From the NCBI RefSeq assembly GCF_001941965.1, contig NZ_MKZO01000047.1, positions 124,001-188,000 on the forward strand: DNA of 64,000 bases, written 5' to 3'. The notes beneath the pieces were generated by a model. The model was not told the DNA's origin. It was given only the letters and a program-made list of their open reading frames with translations, and did not search any database. The translations under genes and the position numbers were made by a program. The first letter of the stretch is position 1; each line of letters starts with the position of its first letter. The stretch is from Pseudomonas putida. Its GTDB lineage: Bacteria > Pseudomonadota > Gammaproteobacteria > Pseudomonadales > Pseudomonadaceae. Positions 1 through 8,062 of the stretch are shown in pieces.

Positions 1-276
1 GTGACCCAGCTGTGCATGCGCCGAAAATTGCTGGCCATGGGCAAGACCCTGGAAGTGCGCATGTGGCTGTTCCCCTGGCTGACCCTGCTGACCATCGCCT
101 TCATCGTCGCGGTGTTCGCGGTGATGGCGGCGTTCCCCGGGCAACGCGCGGAGCTGCTCAGCACCCTGGGCCTGACCGCCATCCTGATCAGCATCGGCGT
201 GTATCTGCAGAAGAGCCAGCCGGCCCTGTCCGCGCAGCGTAGTGCCTGGCAGCCCGAAGCCCCGGCAGCCGCCTGA
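1..276 (+). CDS. Amino-acid permease (APC family), C-terminal part only
   Basis: This is the 3' end of a cytoplasmic-membrane amino-acid:proton symporter whose start lies upstream of the window. The visible 91 residues contain the family's loop with QLCMRRK, then VRMWLFPWLT and two hydrophobic segments (about residues 20-45 and 52-68) before a short polar tail. The same RMWLFPWLTW arrangement occurs near the end of the complete permease at 55764-57149, which supports the assignment. It is followed by a strong hairpin terminator, so it is the last gene of its unit. The substrate cannot be told from this fragment. Confidence 0.8.
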   Translation: MTQLCMRRKLLAMGKTLEVRMWLFPWLTLLTIAFIVAVFAVMAAFPGQRAELLSTLGLTAILISIGVYLQKSQPALSAQRSAWQPEAPAAA

Positions 277-287
277 CAGCCATGACC

Positions 288-323
288 GCAGGTCACAGCA
301 GCTATGCCGGTGACCTGCTTTTT
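288..323 (+). terminator. Rho-independent terminator after the permease
   Basis: GCAGGTCAC and GTGACCTGC form a perfect 9-bp stem around a 13-nt loop, followed at once by TTTTT. It lies 12 nt after the permease stop codon and separates it from the cupin gene. Confidence 0.85.
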
Positions 324-403
324 CCCGCTGACACGCGGTTCTAACCTGACGTCAATCCGGCCCATCGCAGGCCGGCCATTCGAAACCTGATGTGGAAATC
401 CCA

Positions 404-940
404 ATGAGCGTAGTGCGCAAACCCGATGAACTGGCTATCCCCTACCAACTGCCGCAGGTGCCGTTCATGTCCCCGGACATGGTCCACCCGGGCGTGCTCG
501 GCAAGTGGCTCGAAGACGACCAGCTGTGGGTCCCGGTGACCGCCTCGGTCTCCTTCAAACCGCTGCTGCTGAGCGTGTCCGGCGGCTACTACATCAACCT
601 GCTGCGGGTTCGCCAGAGCGGCGTGCTGTCCCGTCACCGCCATACCGGCGGCGTCCATGCCCTGGTACTCAAGGGCCGCTGGTTCTACCTGGAGCACGAC
701 TGGATCGCCGAGGAAGGTTCCTTCGCCTTCGAGCCGCCGGGAGAGACCCACACACTTTTCGTTCCGGAGGATGTCGAAGAGATGATCACCTGGTTCCACG
801 TCCAGGGCGGCTATACCTATGTCGATCCGCAAGGCGTCGCCGTGGGCTACGAGGACGTGTTCACCAAGCTGGAAACCGCCCGGGCGCACTACAAGTCCCT
901 CGGTTTGCCTGACGACTACATCGAGCAGTTCATCCGCTGA
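404..940 (+). CDS. 2,4'-dihydroxyacetophenone dioxygenase-family cupin protein
   Basis: A cupin-fold protein of about 178 residues resembling the 2,4'-dihydroxyacetophenone dioxygenase family, non-haem iron enzymes that cleave the C-C bond next to an aromatic ketone. The metal-site motif is visible as HRHTGGVHALVLKGRW, with a second cupin histidine in PPGETHTL. I chose the ATG at 404; an in-frame GTG at 392 would add four residues. It is followed 34 nt later by a LysR gene and an aminotransferase on the same strand, so it may act in a small aromatic-ketone or amino-ketone pathway. The family assignment is fairly safe; the actual substrate is unknown. Confidence 0.7.
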   Translation: MSVVRKPDELAIPYQLPQVPFMSPDMVHPGVLGKWLEDDQLWVPVTASVSFKPLLLSVSGGYYINLLRVRQSGVLSRHRHTGGVHALVLKGRWFYLEHDWIAEEGSFAFEPPGETHTLFVPEDVEEMITWFHVQGGYTYVDPQGVAVGYEDVFTKLETARAHYKSLGLPDDYIEQFIR

Positions 941-974
941 CCGCGCCGGTCAGGTCGGGTTCCGGAGGCAGGAC

Positions 975-1880
975 ATGGACCATTATTCGCAACTGCTGGC
1001 CTTTCTCGGCGCTGCCGAGCATGGCAACTTCTCCGCCGCGGCGCGGGCTTGCGGGCTGACGCCGTCGGCCATCAGCAAGCTGATCTCGCGGCTGGAGGAT
1101 CGCCTGCAGGTGCGCCTGTTCCAGCGTGGCACCCGCAGCCTGACCCTGACCGAGGAGGGCGCCGCGTACCTGGTCAGCGCCCGTGCGGTGAGCAACGCGA
1201 TGGCCGAGGCCGACTCCCTGGCCGAGGCCTTTCCGACCCGGGTCAGCGGCACCCTGCGCGTGCACACCATGACCACCTTCGCCAAGCACCAGATCATTCC
1301 CTGGTTGCCGGAGTTTCTCGCCGCCTACCCGGGGCTGACCGTGGATATCCAGGTCGGCGCGCAGTTCAGCGACCAGTTCGACCAGGGCCTGGACGTGGCG
1401 ATCCACAGCGGCGTACTGCCGGACTCCACGCGCATCGCGCGCAAGGTTGGGCAGAGCCGCTGGATCGTCTGTGCATCGCCCGAGTACCTGGCCCGGCATG
1501 GCACGCCAGAACATCCGGCGCAGTTGCTGGAGCACACCTGCTTCTCCTTCGGCTTCAACAGCGTGTGGAACACCTGGGGCTTCGTGGTCGACGGTGAAAG
1601 CGTCACCGTGCCCATCGTGCCCCGGGCCACCTTCGGCCAGGGCGACATGCTGCGTGACCTGGCGCTGAGTGGCGCCGGCATCGTGCGCCTGGCCGGCTTC
1701 CATATCGGCCAGGACCTGCAGGACGGCCGTCTGGTGCCGCTGCTGGAAGATTACGCCCAGGACAGCACCGAACCGATCTACCTGATCTACACCAATCGCA
1801 AGCACCTCAGCCCGAGGATCCGGGTATTCCGCGACTTCCTTGAACAGAAGCTCGCGGTCAGCCCGTGGAATGCCCGCTGA
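975..1880 (+). CDS. LysR-family transcriptional regulator
   Basis: A LysR-type regulator of 301 residues. The N-terminal winged helix-turn-helix is clear (residues about 1-60, including FSAAARACGLTPSAISKLIS), followed by the periplasmic-binding-protein-like effector domain (about 90-295). The start is fixed by a good ribosome site, GGAGG, 8-10 nt before the ATG. It lies between the cupin dioxygenase-like gene and a class III aminotransferase, all on the same strand with 25-35 nt gaps, so these three are probably one transcription unit that it controls. The effector is unknown. Confidence 0.9.
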   Translation: MDHYSQLLAFLGAAEHGNFSAAARACGLTPSAISKLISRLEDRLQVRLFQRGTRSLTLTEEGAAYLVSARAVSNAMAEADSLAEAFPTRVSGTLRVHTMTTFAKHQIIPWLPEFLAAYPGLTVDIQVGAQFSDQFDQGLDVAIHSGVLPDSTRIARKVGQSRWIVCASPEYLARHGTPEHPAQLLEHTCFSFGFNSVWNTWGFVVDGESVTVPIVPRATFGQGDMLRDLALSGAGIVRLAGFHIGQDLQDGRLVPLLEDYAQDSTEPIYLIYTNRKHLSPRIRVFRDFLEQKLAVSPWNAR

Positions 1881-1905
1881 GGCACAACTTTTCCAAGAGG
1901 TAACC

Positions 1906-3156
1906 ATGCCCAATCTCGTAGGCGATGTGTCCAGCGCCGCCCGCATTCTCCCGGCGCTCGACGGCCAGACCCTCTTTATCCGCAATGGCAAGGGCCCGTA
2001 CCTGTGGGACGACCAGGGCCGGCGCTATATCGACACGGCCCTGGGTTTTGGCGCCGTGCTGCTCGGTCATGCCAATGATGCGGTCAACGCTCGCGTTGCC
2101 GAGGCCCTGGCCGACTCCGCTTCGCCGTCCTGGGCCCATGTTCGCGAGCATGATGCGGCCAGTGCGCTGGCGGCGCATACCGGGGCGCTGAGCAAGGTGA
2201 TCTTCACCAACTCCGGCAGTGAAGCCGTGCATCTGGCCTGTCGGGCGGCCCGGGCTTATACCGGGCGCGGGCGGATTGCCAAGATGGCGGCCGGGTTCGA
2301 TGGCTGGTTCGATGATGTGAGCTTTGGCAACGTCGGTTCCGCCGAGGCCAATTTTGCCGATGGCCAGCGTCCGCTGACGCCACGCACCACACTGCTGCGT
2401 TTCAACGACTTCGCGGATGTCGAGCGGCTGTTCGCCGAGGACCGTGACATCGCGGCGGTGATCCTTGAACCCATGCTCGCCAACGCCGGTTGCATCATGG
2501 CCGCACCGGGGTTTCTGCAACACGTTCAAGAGGTGGCACGGCGGCACGGGGCGCTGGTGATCAGCGATGAAGTGCTGATGGGCTTCAGGCTGCATGCCGG
2601 GCTGGCGAGTGAACTGGCCGGGTTGGACCCGGATATCGCCAGTATCGGCAAGGCGATCGGCAATGGCGTGCCGGTGTCGGCCATTGTCGGCAAGCCGCAG
2701 GTGCTGGCCGGGTTCGAAGAAGGCAAGGTACTGCGTGGCGGAACCTTCAGCGGCAATCCGCTGGCCTGTGCGGCGGTGCTGGGTACCCTGGAGCAACTGG
2801 ACCGGGCCGACTATGGCGCCGTGATCGAACGCGGTGAACGGCTGCGCCGGGACGTGCAGGCGATCTTCGCGGCGCGGGGGATCACGGTGAGTACCAGTGG
2901 CTACGGCAATGTGTTCGGCATCTGGCCGTCGCAGCGGGCGCCGGAGGGTTATGCCGAGGCGCTGGAATTTGGCGATGCGGCGTTCAGTCGGGAGCTGCAC
3001 CTGGCGCTGCGGGCGGTCGGGGTGCTGGTGATGCCGTCGCAGTATGGGCGAATCTACCTGTCGTTCGAGCATGACGATGAGGTCGTGGAGGCGATGAGGG
3101 CGGCGTTCGAGGTAGCGGCGGGGCAGTTGGCGCCTCGCTTTGCGAGCCGGGACTAA
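1906..3156 (+). CDS. Class III PLP aminotransferase (glutamate-1-semialdehyde aminomutase-like)
   Basis: A fold-type I PLP enzyme of 416 residues close to glutamate-1-semialdehyde 2,1-aminomutases and related class III aminotransferases. Visible landmarks are the phosphate-binding TNSGSEAVHL (residues 101-110), the cofactor-binding aspartate in ISDEVLMGF (about 221) and the Schiff-base lysine in SIGKAIGNG (K249). The ATG at 1906 follows an AAGAGG ribosome site. As it stands next to a cupin oxygenase and LysR regulators rather than haem genes, it is more likely a catabolic transaminase or aminomutase than HemL. Substrate unknown. Confidence 0.8.
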   Translation: MPNLVGDVSSAARILPALDGQTLFIRNGKGPYLWDDQGRRYIDTALGFGAVLLGHANDAVNARVAEALADSASPSWAHVREHDAASALAAHTGALSKVIFTNSGSEAVHLACRAARAYTGRGRIAKMAAGFDGWFDDVSFGNVGSAEANFADGQRPLTPRTTLLRFNDFADVERLFAEDRDIAAVILEPMLANAGCIMAAPGFLQHVQEVARRHGALVISDEVLMGFRLHAGLASELAGLDPDIASIGKAIGNGVPVSAIVGKPQVLAGFEEGKVLRGGTFSGNPLACAAVLGTLEQLDRADYGAVIERGERLRRDVQAIFAARGITVSTSGYGNVFGIWPSQRAPEGYAEALEFGDAAFSRELHLALRAVGVLVMPSQYGRIYLSFEHDDEVVEAMRAAFEVAAGQLAPRFASRD

Positions 3157-3227
3157 GTTGTCGGCTGGCATTGCTTTGCGCGGTGCCATGCGAGCTAATG
3201 GCGGTTTCGTGCAACAGTGGAACCGCC

Positions 3228-4157
3228 ATGTTCTCTTCCGAACGGCTCAAGGGTATCGATGTGTTCGTCGCGGTCGCCGACCTGGGCAGCTTCACCGCGG
3301 CGGCGCTGCGCCTGAACCTCACCAGCTCCGCCGTCAGCAAAAGCGTGGCCCGCCTGGAAAACCGCCTGGGTACCCGGCTGTTCAGCCGCACCACCCGCAG
3401 CCTGGCCCTGACCGAGGCCGGGGTGACCTTCTATCGCACCTGCACCTCGGTGCTGGCTGACCTGGAAGAGGTCGAGCAGGCCATCGTCGCCAAGGGCAAC
3501 GAGCCCCAGGGCCGGGTGCGTATCGAACTTCCTGCCTCCTTCGGGCGCCTGCACGTGCTGCCGTTGATCATGGACTTCCTGCGTCTTCATCCCTTGCTGC
3601 AGCCGCATATTTCCTTCTCCGACCGCTTTATCGACCCGGTCTACGAGGGGATCGATATCGTCGTGCGCATCGGTGGGCCGGACACCTGGCCGGCCGCCCT
3701 CGGGCATCGCTACTTCGGCGCCCAGCGCCAGATCTTCTGTGCCGCTCCCGAGTACCTGGCGCGTTACGGCGTACCGCTTGCCGAGGAGGACCTGGAGCAC
3801 CATCACTGCGTGGTCTACGGGCACAGCGACGGGCGGGTCACTCCCTGGCACTTCAAGGGCCGCCAGCCCGGCGAGATGGAGCGCCGCACGATGCCGGCGC
3901 GTATCGCGGTGGGGGATGGCGAGGGCGAGGTGGCAGCCGTGCTGGCCGGGCATGGCATCGGCCAGTTGCCGACCTGGCTGACCCAGCAGCATATCGATGC
4001 CGGGACCCTGGTCGAGGTGTTGCCGGAGCTGGCCACGGACGGCTTGCCGATGCACCTGGTGTGGCTCAGAAGCCGGGAGAATCTGCCTAAGGTCCGGGCA
4101 TTGCTGGACTACCTGCTGCCCCGGCTGGCCGCGCACGGTAGCACGGCACTGGCCTGA
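3228..4157 (+). CDS. LysR-family transcriptional regulator
   Basis: A 309-residue LysR regulator with the usual winged helix at residues 1-62 (FTAAALRLNLTSSAVSKSVA) and an effector-binding domain behind it. The translation begins at MFSSERLKG; upstream in-frame starts encode non-conserved sequence. Its stop codon directly abuts the stop codon of the convergent MFS transporter. The HTH resembles that of the PA- or DmlR-like LysR group that usually controls an adjacent dehydrogenase or transporter. Its target here is not evident. Confidence 0.88.
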   Translation: MFSSERLKGIDVFVAVADLGSFTAAALRLNLTSSAVSKSVARLENRLGTRLFSRTTRSLALTEAGVTFYRTCTSVLADLEEVEQAIVAKGNEPQGRVRIELPASFGRLHVLPLIMDFLRLHPLLQPHISFSDRFIDPVYEGIDIVVRIGGPDTWPAALGHRYFGAQRQIFCAAPEYLARYGVPLAEEDLEHHHCVVYGHSDGRVTPWHFKGRQPGEMERRTMPARIAVGDGEGEVAAVLAGHGIGQLPTWLTQQHIDAGTLVEVLPELATDGLPMHLVWLRSRENLPKVRALLDYLLPRLAAHGSTALA

Positions 4158-5345
4158 TCAGGGCTGCGGCGCCAGCTTGCGCAGCGGCACGATCACCAGC
4201 AAGGCGAGCAATGCCACCAGGGCGGCCACGTAGCCGACGGACTCGACCCCAAGGCTCGGGATGGTCAGCCCGCCGACCACTGCGCCAATGCCGATGCCGG
4301 CATTCGCCGCCGAGACGTTGGTGCTGCCGGCCAGCGCCTGGGAGTGACTCACCGAGCCCATCACCCGCACCTGGCTGATCGGGTACAGCGCCGTATTGGC
4401 GATGCCCCAGAGCCCGAGCGCCAGGCAGAACAGTACCCCGGCCTGGGCCAGCGGCACGATGGCCGCCATGCCGATCGCCAGCAGCAACAGGAACAGCGCC
4501 GTGGCCTTGATCGGCGAGCGATCGACCGCCTTGCCGCCGATCCAGTTGCCCAGCAGGCCGACGGCGCCGAAGCCCATCAGCCACCAGCCGACCTGGGTGG
4601 CCGGTACGCCCGCGACCCGTTCGAGGATATCGGCCAGGTAGGTGTAGCCGATGAACATGGCGCTGAACACCAGCACCGAGAGCAGCACGTTGCCGAGGAA
4701 CCAGGACTCCTTGAAGATCCGCGCCTGCTGCATGAAATCGACCTTCGCGGTGCGTGCCACCCTGGGCATGTACAGCATCATCGCCAGGGCCATCAGCAGC
4801 GACAGCCCCGCCAGCAGCCAGAACGCACCGCGCCAGCCGATGGCGCTGGCGGCCACGGTCCCCAGTGGAATGCCCAGCAGCATGGCCGCCGAGATCCCCA
4901 GGTAGACCTTGGAGATGGCCTGGCCCGCCTTCAATGGCCCGGCCAGTTGCCCGGCGGTTTCACTGGCGGTACCCCAGAACACTGGCAGCGCCAGGGCCGG
5001 GATGATTCGCGCGATGGCCAGTATCAGGAAGCTGTCCGAGGCGGCCGCCAGGGCATTGGACGCGGCGAAGATCAGCAGGATGGCGACGAACAGATGCTTG
5101 CGGTCCAGGTGGGACAGGGCGGCGGTCAGCGGCGGGCCGAAGATCATCACCGTGAAGGCGAAGAGGGTGACCAGTTGCCCGGCCAGGGAAATCGAAATGT
5201 CCAGGTCCCGCGCCAGGGCGGGCAGCAGGCCGACGATCAGGAATTCGGTGGTGACGATCAGGAAGGCCGAGAAGGCGAGGATGGCGATGCTGATTGCGGT
5301 GTTGCGGGTAGATGCCAGGTGAGGGGCGGGTTGGTGTGCGGACAT
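4158..5345 (-). CDS. MFS transporter, drug:H+ antiporter-1 (AraJ-like) family
   Basis: A 395-residue inner-membrane protein with twelve hydrophobic segments. TM1 carries the TTEFLIVGLLPALA stretch typical of the AraJ/YdhP-type DHA1 exporters, and the loop between TM2 and TM3 carries SHLDRKHLF. Such proteins are proton-driven exporters of small molecules, often sugars, purines or drugs. It is transcribed convergently with the LysR gene at 3228 with no spacer. The promoter would lie in the AT-rich stretch at 5370-5460. Substrate cannot be inferred. Confidence 0.85.
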   Translation of the reverse strand: MSAHQPAPHLASTRNTAISIAILAFSAFLIVTTEFLIVGLLPALARDLDISISLAGQLVTLFAFTVMIFGPPLTAALSHLDRKHLFVAILLIFAASNALAAASDSFLILAIARIIPALALPVFWGTASETAGQLAGPLKAGQAISKVYLGISAAMLLGIPLGTVAASAIGWRGAFWLLAGLSLLMALAMMLYMPRVARTAKVDFMQQARIFKESWFLGNVLLSVLVFSAMFIGYTYLADILERVAGVPATQVGWWLMGFGAVGLLGNWIGGKAVDRSPIKATALFLLLLAIGMAAIVPLAQAGVLFCLALGLWGIANTALYPISQVRVMGSVSHSQALAGSTNVSAANAGIGIGAVVGGLTIPSLGVESVGYVAALVALLALLVIVPLRKLAPQP

Positions 5346-5469
5346 GAACGAGGAAGCTCCAAGAAACAGGGGGCTAGTCTATTTATTATTGGGCTTCCTA
5401 TTTTTGGCGGTTTTTCTCTTGTTTGAGGAAATGGATTCATTAATTCATGCGTGGAGTTCACCCCGATTG

Positions 5470-5622
5470 CTATGGTGAAGTCACTACCGCAATCGCTGGC
5501 AAGCCAGCTCCCACAGTGATCGCGCCGTACCTGTGATTGATGGCCGGCACAGAACCCTGTGGGAGCTGGCTTGCCAGCGATTACGGTAGTGGATTCACTA
5601 CCGTAATCGCTGCGGTTCGGCG
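5470..5622. repeat. REP element cluster
   Basis: Two inverted copies of the core GTGGGAGCTGGCTTGCCAGC (5494-5516 on the minus strand, 5557-5579 on the plus strand) are followed by a perfect 14-bp inverted repeat, CGATTACGGTAGTG, at 5578-5609. This fills the gap between the MFS gene and the LysR remnant. No gene is seen here. Confidence 0.85.
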
Positions 5623-5634
5623 GCCTGATGAACC

Positions 5635-5845
5635 CGCTCCACGATCCACGAACACCCGTACCCGCGCGTTCAAGCGCTTGTTCGGCGGAAACACCAGGGA
5701 AATCGGAATGCTCGCATGGGTCTGCTCCTCCAGCACCGGCACCAGCACGCCGGACTGGAAAAAGCCGGCCGCCACCGTGGCATGCACCTGCCCGATCCCC
5801 AGCCCCGCCACCAGCATCCCCACCAGCCCGAACGTCCGGGCGGGA
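5635..5845 (-). pseudogene. LysR regulator remnant, C-terminal end only
   Basis: On the minus strand about 65 residues read as the end of a LysR effector domain: GLVGMLVAGLGIGQVHATVA is the conserved loop, then LVPVLEEQ, the ISLVFPPNKRLNARVRVFVD segment and nothing else. The DNA-binding domain is absent, there is no plausible start, and the C-terminus runs straight into REP sequence. It is therefore a decayed gene. The break at about 5845-5860 coincides with the start of another truncated gene on the opposite strand. Confidence 0.7.
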
Positions 5846-5859
5846 TTCGTCCGCGGCCG

Positions 5860-6081
5860 GCGCAGCCTGTGGTGCTGCATCACAACCGCTATGCGCGGGA
5901 GCGCTATCGGGAGTATCTGGAGGGGTATGAGGCGGCGTGCCTGGAATTCCGGCAGGCGCGGGGGATGAGTGAAAAAAGCTGGCAGGAGGCGGTACTGGCT
6001 TCGACCACCAGCCTGGAGTACATGGGCGGGCGGGAGCATCTGCGGGAGATGGTGACGGCGCGAGGCTTCACACTGGACTGA
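5860..6081 (+). pseudogene. C-terminal remnant of an unrecognised gene
   Basis: About 70 residues, from VVLHHNRYARERYREYLEGY to a stop at 6081, have the composition and helix pattern of real protein. They have no start codon or ribosome site in front and emerge from antisense LysR sequence. I do not recognise the family. It probably is the 3' end of a gene that was divergently transcribed from the LysR remnant next to it, both having lost their 5' halves in one deletion. Confidence 0.45.
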
Positions 6082-6107
6082 GCATTGCGCCTCGGCCTTG
6101 TGGGGCG

Positions 6108-6240
6108 ATGGTGGATTCACTGCCGTCATCGCGGGTAAACCCGCTCCCACAGTGACCGCGCCGTACCGGGTATTGGTGGCCGGCAGAGAACCCTGTGGGA
6201 GCTGGCTTGCCAGCGATTGCAATGGAGAATGCACTACTGT
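6108..6240. repeat. REP elements
   Basis: Two REP-type units: one with the GCGGGTAAACCCGCTCCCAC core (about 6130-6150) and one with GTGGGAGCTGGCTTGCCAGC (about 6195-6215). They share the linker CCGCGCCGTACC...GGCCGGCA with the cluster at 5520-5550. They lie between the truncated gene and the convergent SUKH-like gene. Confidence 0.8.
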
Positions 6241-6266
6241 AGCTGGCGGGATATTACCGTTACTCG

Positions 6267-6914
6267 TCACTCATTTCTGACCTGCTTCAGCCAATTCCAG
6301 AAAGGATCAGTGGACTCATCCGCATCCATGCTCTCTGGGCTGGAGATAAACTCCGCTGCGCGCTGCGGGATGCCAGGCCCGAGTGTGTGCTCCACATGGT
6401 TTCGCAAGGCCATTGGCGGTGGTAGATAGGTATCACCGTCAGAATCCTGCTCCCGGACTTCTTCCGGCGTACTGGAGAATTGCTCTGGCCAGCAGAGTTC
6501 GTCGTAGCCAATGGCAAGCAGGCGGAGGAGATCCTCCGCGTCATTGACCAGAATGCCGAGCATCGTCGAACCCGAACCCGAGCCCAGATGAACGATTCGC
6601 TGCCGATTGTCGTCATCGAGCCAGAGCCCGGCCCAGGAGCCGTCACCACCGGTTCTGAGGAATATCGACAGGCGCTGGTTGATCGCAGGGTCTTCGCTGC
6701 CGGTCCAGATAGCAGTGTGGCTCACGTCCGGGACCTGGAAGGTGATGTGGCTGGCGTATTCGGGCTGCGGATACAAGGATATGTAGCGCTGTTGTGTCCT
6801 GGTGAAGTGACGGACGCAACCCTGGCTTTCCAGGAATTCCATTGCCTGGCGCAAGACCGGCGGGAGAGGGTTGGTCGGGGAAAAGGCGGCAGCTATTTCA
6901 TCAGTGAACGTCAT
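6267..6914 (-). CDS. Hypothetical protein, SUKH (SMI1/KNR4)-like
   Basis: A soluble, acidic protein of 215 residues with no signal peptide. The core around residues 95-140 (GLWLDDDNRQRIVHLGSGSG, then ILVNDAEDLLRLLAIGYDEL) is the pattern seen in SUKH-superfamily proteins, many of which are immunity proteins against polymorphic toxins. The assignment rests on that pattern only. No toxin gene lies next to it, so it would be an orphan immunity-like gene or a housekeeping member of the family. Convergent with the truncated gene upstream and divergent from the repeat protein at 7036. Confidence 0.5.
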   Translation of the reverse strand: MTFTDEIAAAFSPTNPLPPVLRQAMEFLESQGCVRHFTRTQQRYISLYPQPEYASHITFQVPDVSHTAIWTGSEDPAINQRLSIFLRTGGDGSWAGLWLDDDNRQRIVHLGSGSGSTMLGILVNDAEDLLRLLAIGYDELCWPEQFSSTPEEVREQDSDGDTYLPPPMALRNHVEHTLGPGIPQRAAEFISSPESMDADESTDPFWNWLKQVRNE

Positions 6915-7035
6915 GTCTGGCCTTGATGGTTTGTGGAGTGGGATGGGCCGCTCAACAGTTCAGCAAACCCGTGGCAGTGGTTTCAAGACAAGAGACTCGG
7001 TACGCTACTGGCAATGTGCCGCAAGGAAGCCACTC

Positions 7036-7734
7036 ATGCCTCGTCATCACCGGTTCTACACCCTGGCCGCCTGCCTGCTGTCGCAGGCTTGCGTCGCCAG
7101 CCCGCTTCAGATCGATCCACGTGGCGACAGCCTTTATCAGCAGGCTGTCCCTTATCTGCAACAAGCCGACAGCAAGTTCGAAGCGGTCACGGCCATCACG
7201 CCAGAGACCAGCGAAGCGGAAGAACAGCGTTCCCTGGGTCTTGCTGCGGAAGGTGGCGCGCTGCTCAAACCGGCGGTGCAGTTGCTTGAGCAGGCAGCGG
7301 CTCTCGGCCACCCTGTTGCCCAATATCGTTTGGGCTTGATCCGGGTGATGCTGCTGGCGCCGAGCGAAGTGATCGAAGAGAAAGCCTGCCCCCTGTTCGA
7401 ACAGAGCCTGGCTCAAGGCTTTGCGCCGCCGGCAGTGGTGATTTCAACGTGGTGCCTGGCCCATGCCAAAACGCCGCTTTATCAGGCGCAGCTACAGGCT
7501 GTCGAGGCCGCTATGCCGGGTTACGAGCAGTATTTCCCACAGCCTGGCGTGTGGCTGGAGTGCAAGCCTGGGCAGCCAGTGGGTATGGCCTTGCAGTGGG
7601 GCAGCAGTCGTGACTACCAGGCGGAAGTCTATCGGCTGCTGGGGGACTGGAATCGAGCGCAGCGTTCGGCGTTCTATCAGAAAGCGGTCGATCTCAATGA
7701 CTGCGCCAAGGCCAGGAAACGCTTGCGGCCGTAG
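7036..7734 (+). CDS. Exported Sel1/TPR-like repeat protein
   Basis: A 232-residue protein beginning with a Sec signal peptide (MPRHHRFYTLAACLLSQACVAS), cleaved near residue 22. A possible but imperfect lipobox is SQAC. The body contains alanine-rich helical repeats such as LLEQAAALGHPVAQYRLG and ACPLFEQSLAQGFAPPAVV, which are Sel1/TPR-like, and three later cysteines. Such proteins are periplasmic protein-interaction scaffolds. The start was chosen because the longer upstream reading has no ribosome site and destroys the signal peptide. Function unknown. Confidence 0.7.
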   Translation: MPRHHRFYTLAACLLSQACVASPLQIDPRGDSLYQQAVPYLQQADSKFEAVTAITPETSEAEEQRSLGLAAEGGALLKPAVQLLEQAAALGHPVAQYRLGLIRVMLLAPSEVIEEKACPLFEQSLAQGFAPPAVVISTWCLAHAKTPLYQAQLQAVEAAMPGYEQYFPQPGVWLECKPGQPVGMALQWGSSRDYQAEVYRLLGDWNRAQRSAFYQKAVDLNDCAKARKRLRP

Positions 7735-7819
7735 GGTAATTGTCATGGACACGCCGCACCCGACTCCTTAAGGTGGCGGCCGAAATGGCGTGATGCGCCA
7801 GCAGGCTGAGTAGAACTCC

Positions 7820-8011
7820 ATGAATCGTCAAAAGAAATTGCAGCAACTGTTCAAGGCCAAGGCCAAGAAGGCCAGTGCCAAGCTGGCGCCGAAGAACCGC
7901 AATACCTATGTTTCCAAGGCGGACCGGCTGAAGCTGGCGGCCGAGGCCGGCGACGGCGCGAGTGCCGTACCTGAAAGCCAACCCGACTCAACGACTACGG
8001 TTATTAATTGA
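7820..8011 (+). CDS. Small basic DUF2986-family protein
   Basis: A 63-residue protein whose first 40 residues are highly basic (KKLQQLFKAKAKKASAKLAPKN, then TYVSKADRLKL), matching the DUF2986 family of small gammaproteobacterial proteins. The C-terminal 20 residues are acidic and polar. The role is unknown; the charge pattern would suit nucleic-acid or ribosome association. It stands alone in front of the Fur-box promoter of the next operon. Confidence 0.75.
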   Translation: MNRQKKLQQLFKAKAKKASAKLAPKNRNTYVSKADRLKLAAEAGDGASAVPESQPDSTTTVIN

Positions 8012-8013
8012 TC

Positions 8014-8028
8014 TGATAATCGTTACCA
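8014..8028 (+). promoter_or_regulatory. Fur box of the first FecI-type operon
   Basis: TGATAATCGTTACCA matches the 7-1-7 Fur consensus TGATAAT-N-ATTATCA at 12 of 14 positions. It lies 35 nt before the GTG start of the sigma-factor gene, where it would overlap the promoter and impose iron repression. Confidence 0.75.
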
Positions 8029-8062
8029 TTTACGATGCGGCCCTCGTACTGGAGGGCCCCCC

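Noticed and set aside
1906-3156. Assignment of the class III aminotransferase as HemL (haem synthesis)
   Set aside because: The neighbours are an oxygenase-like gene and LysR regulators, the active-site stretch SIGKAIGNG differs from usual HemL forms, and Pseudomonas keeps hemL elsewhere.
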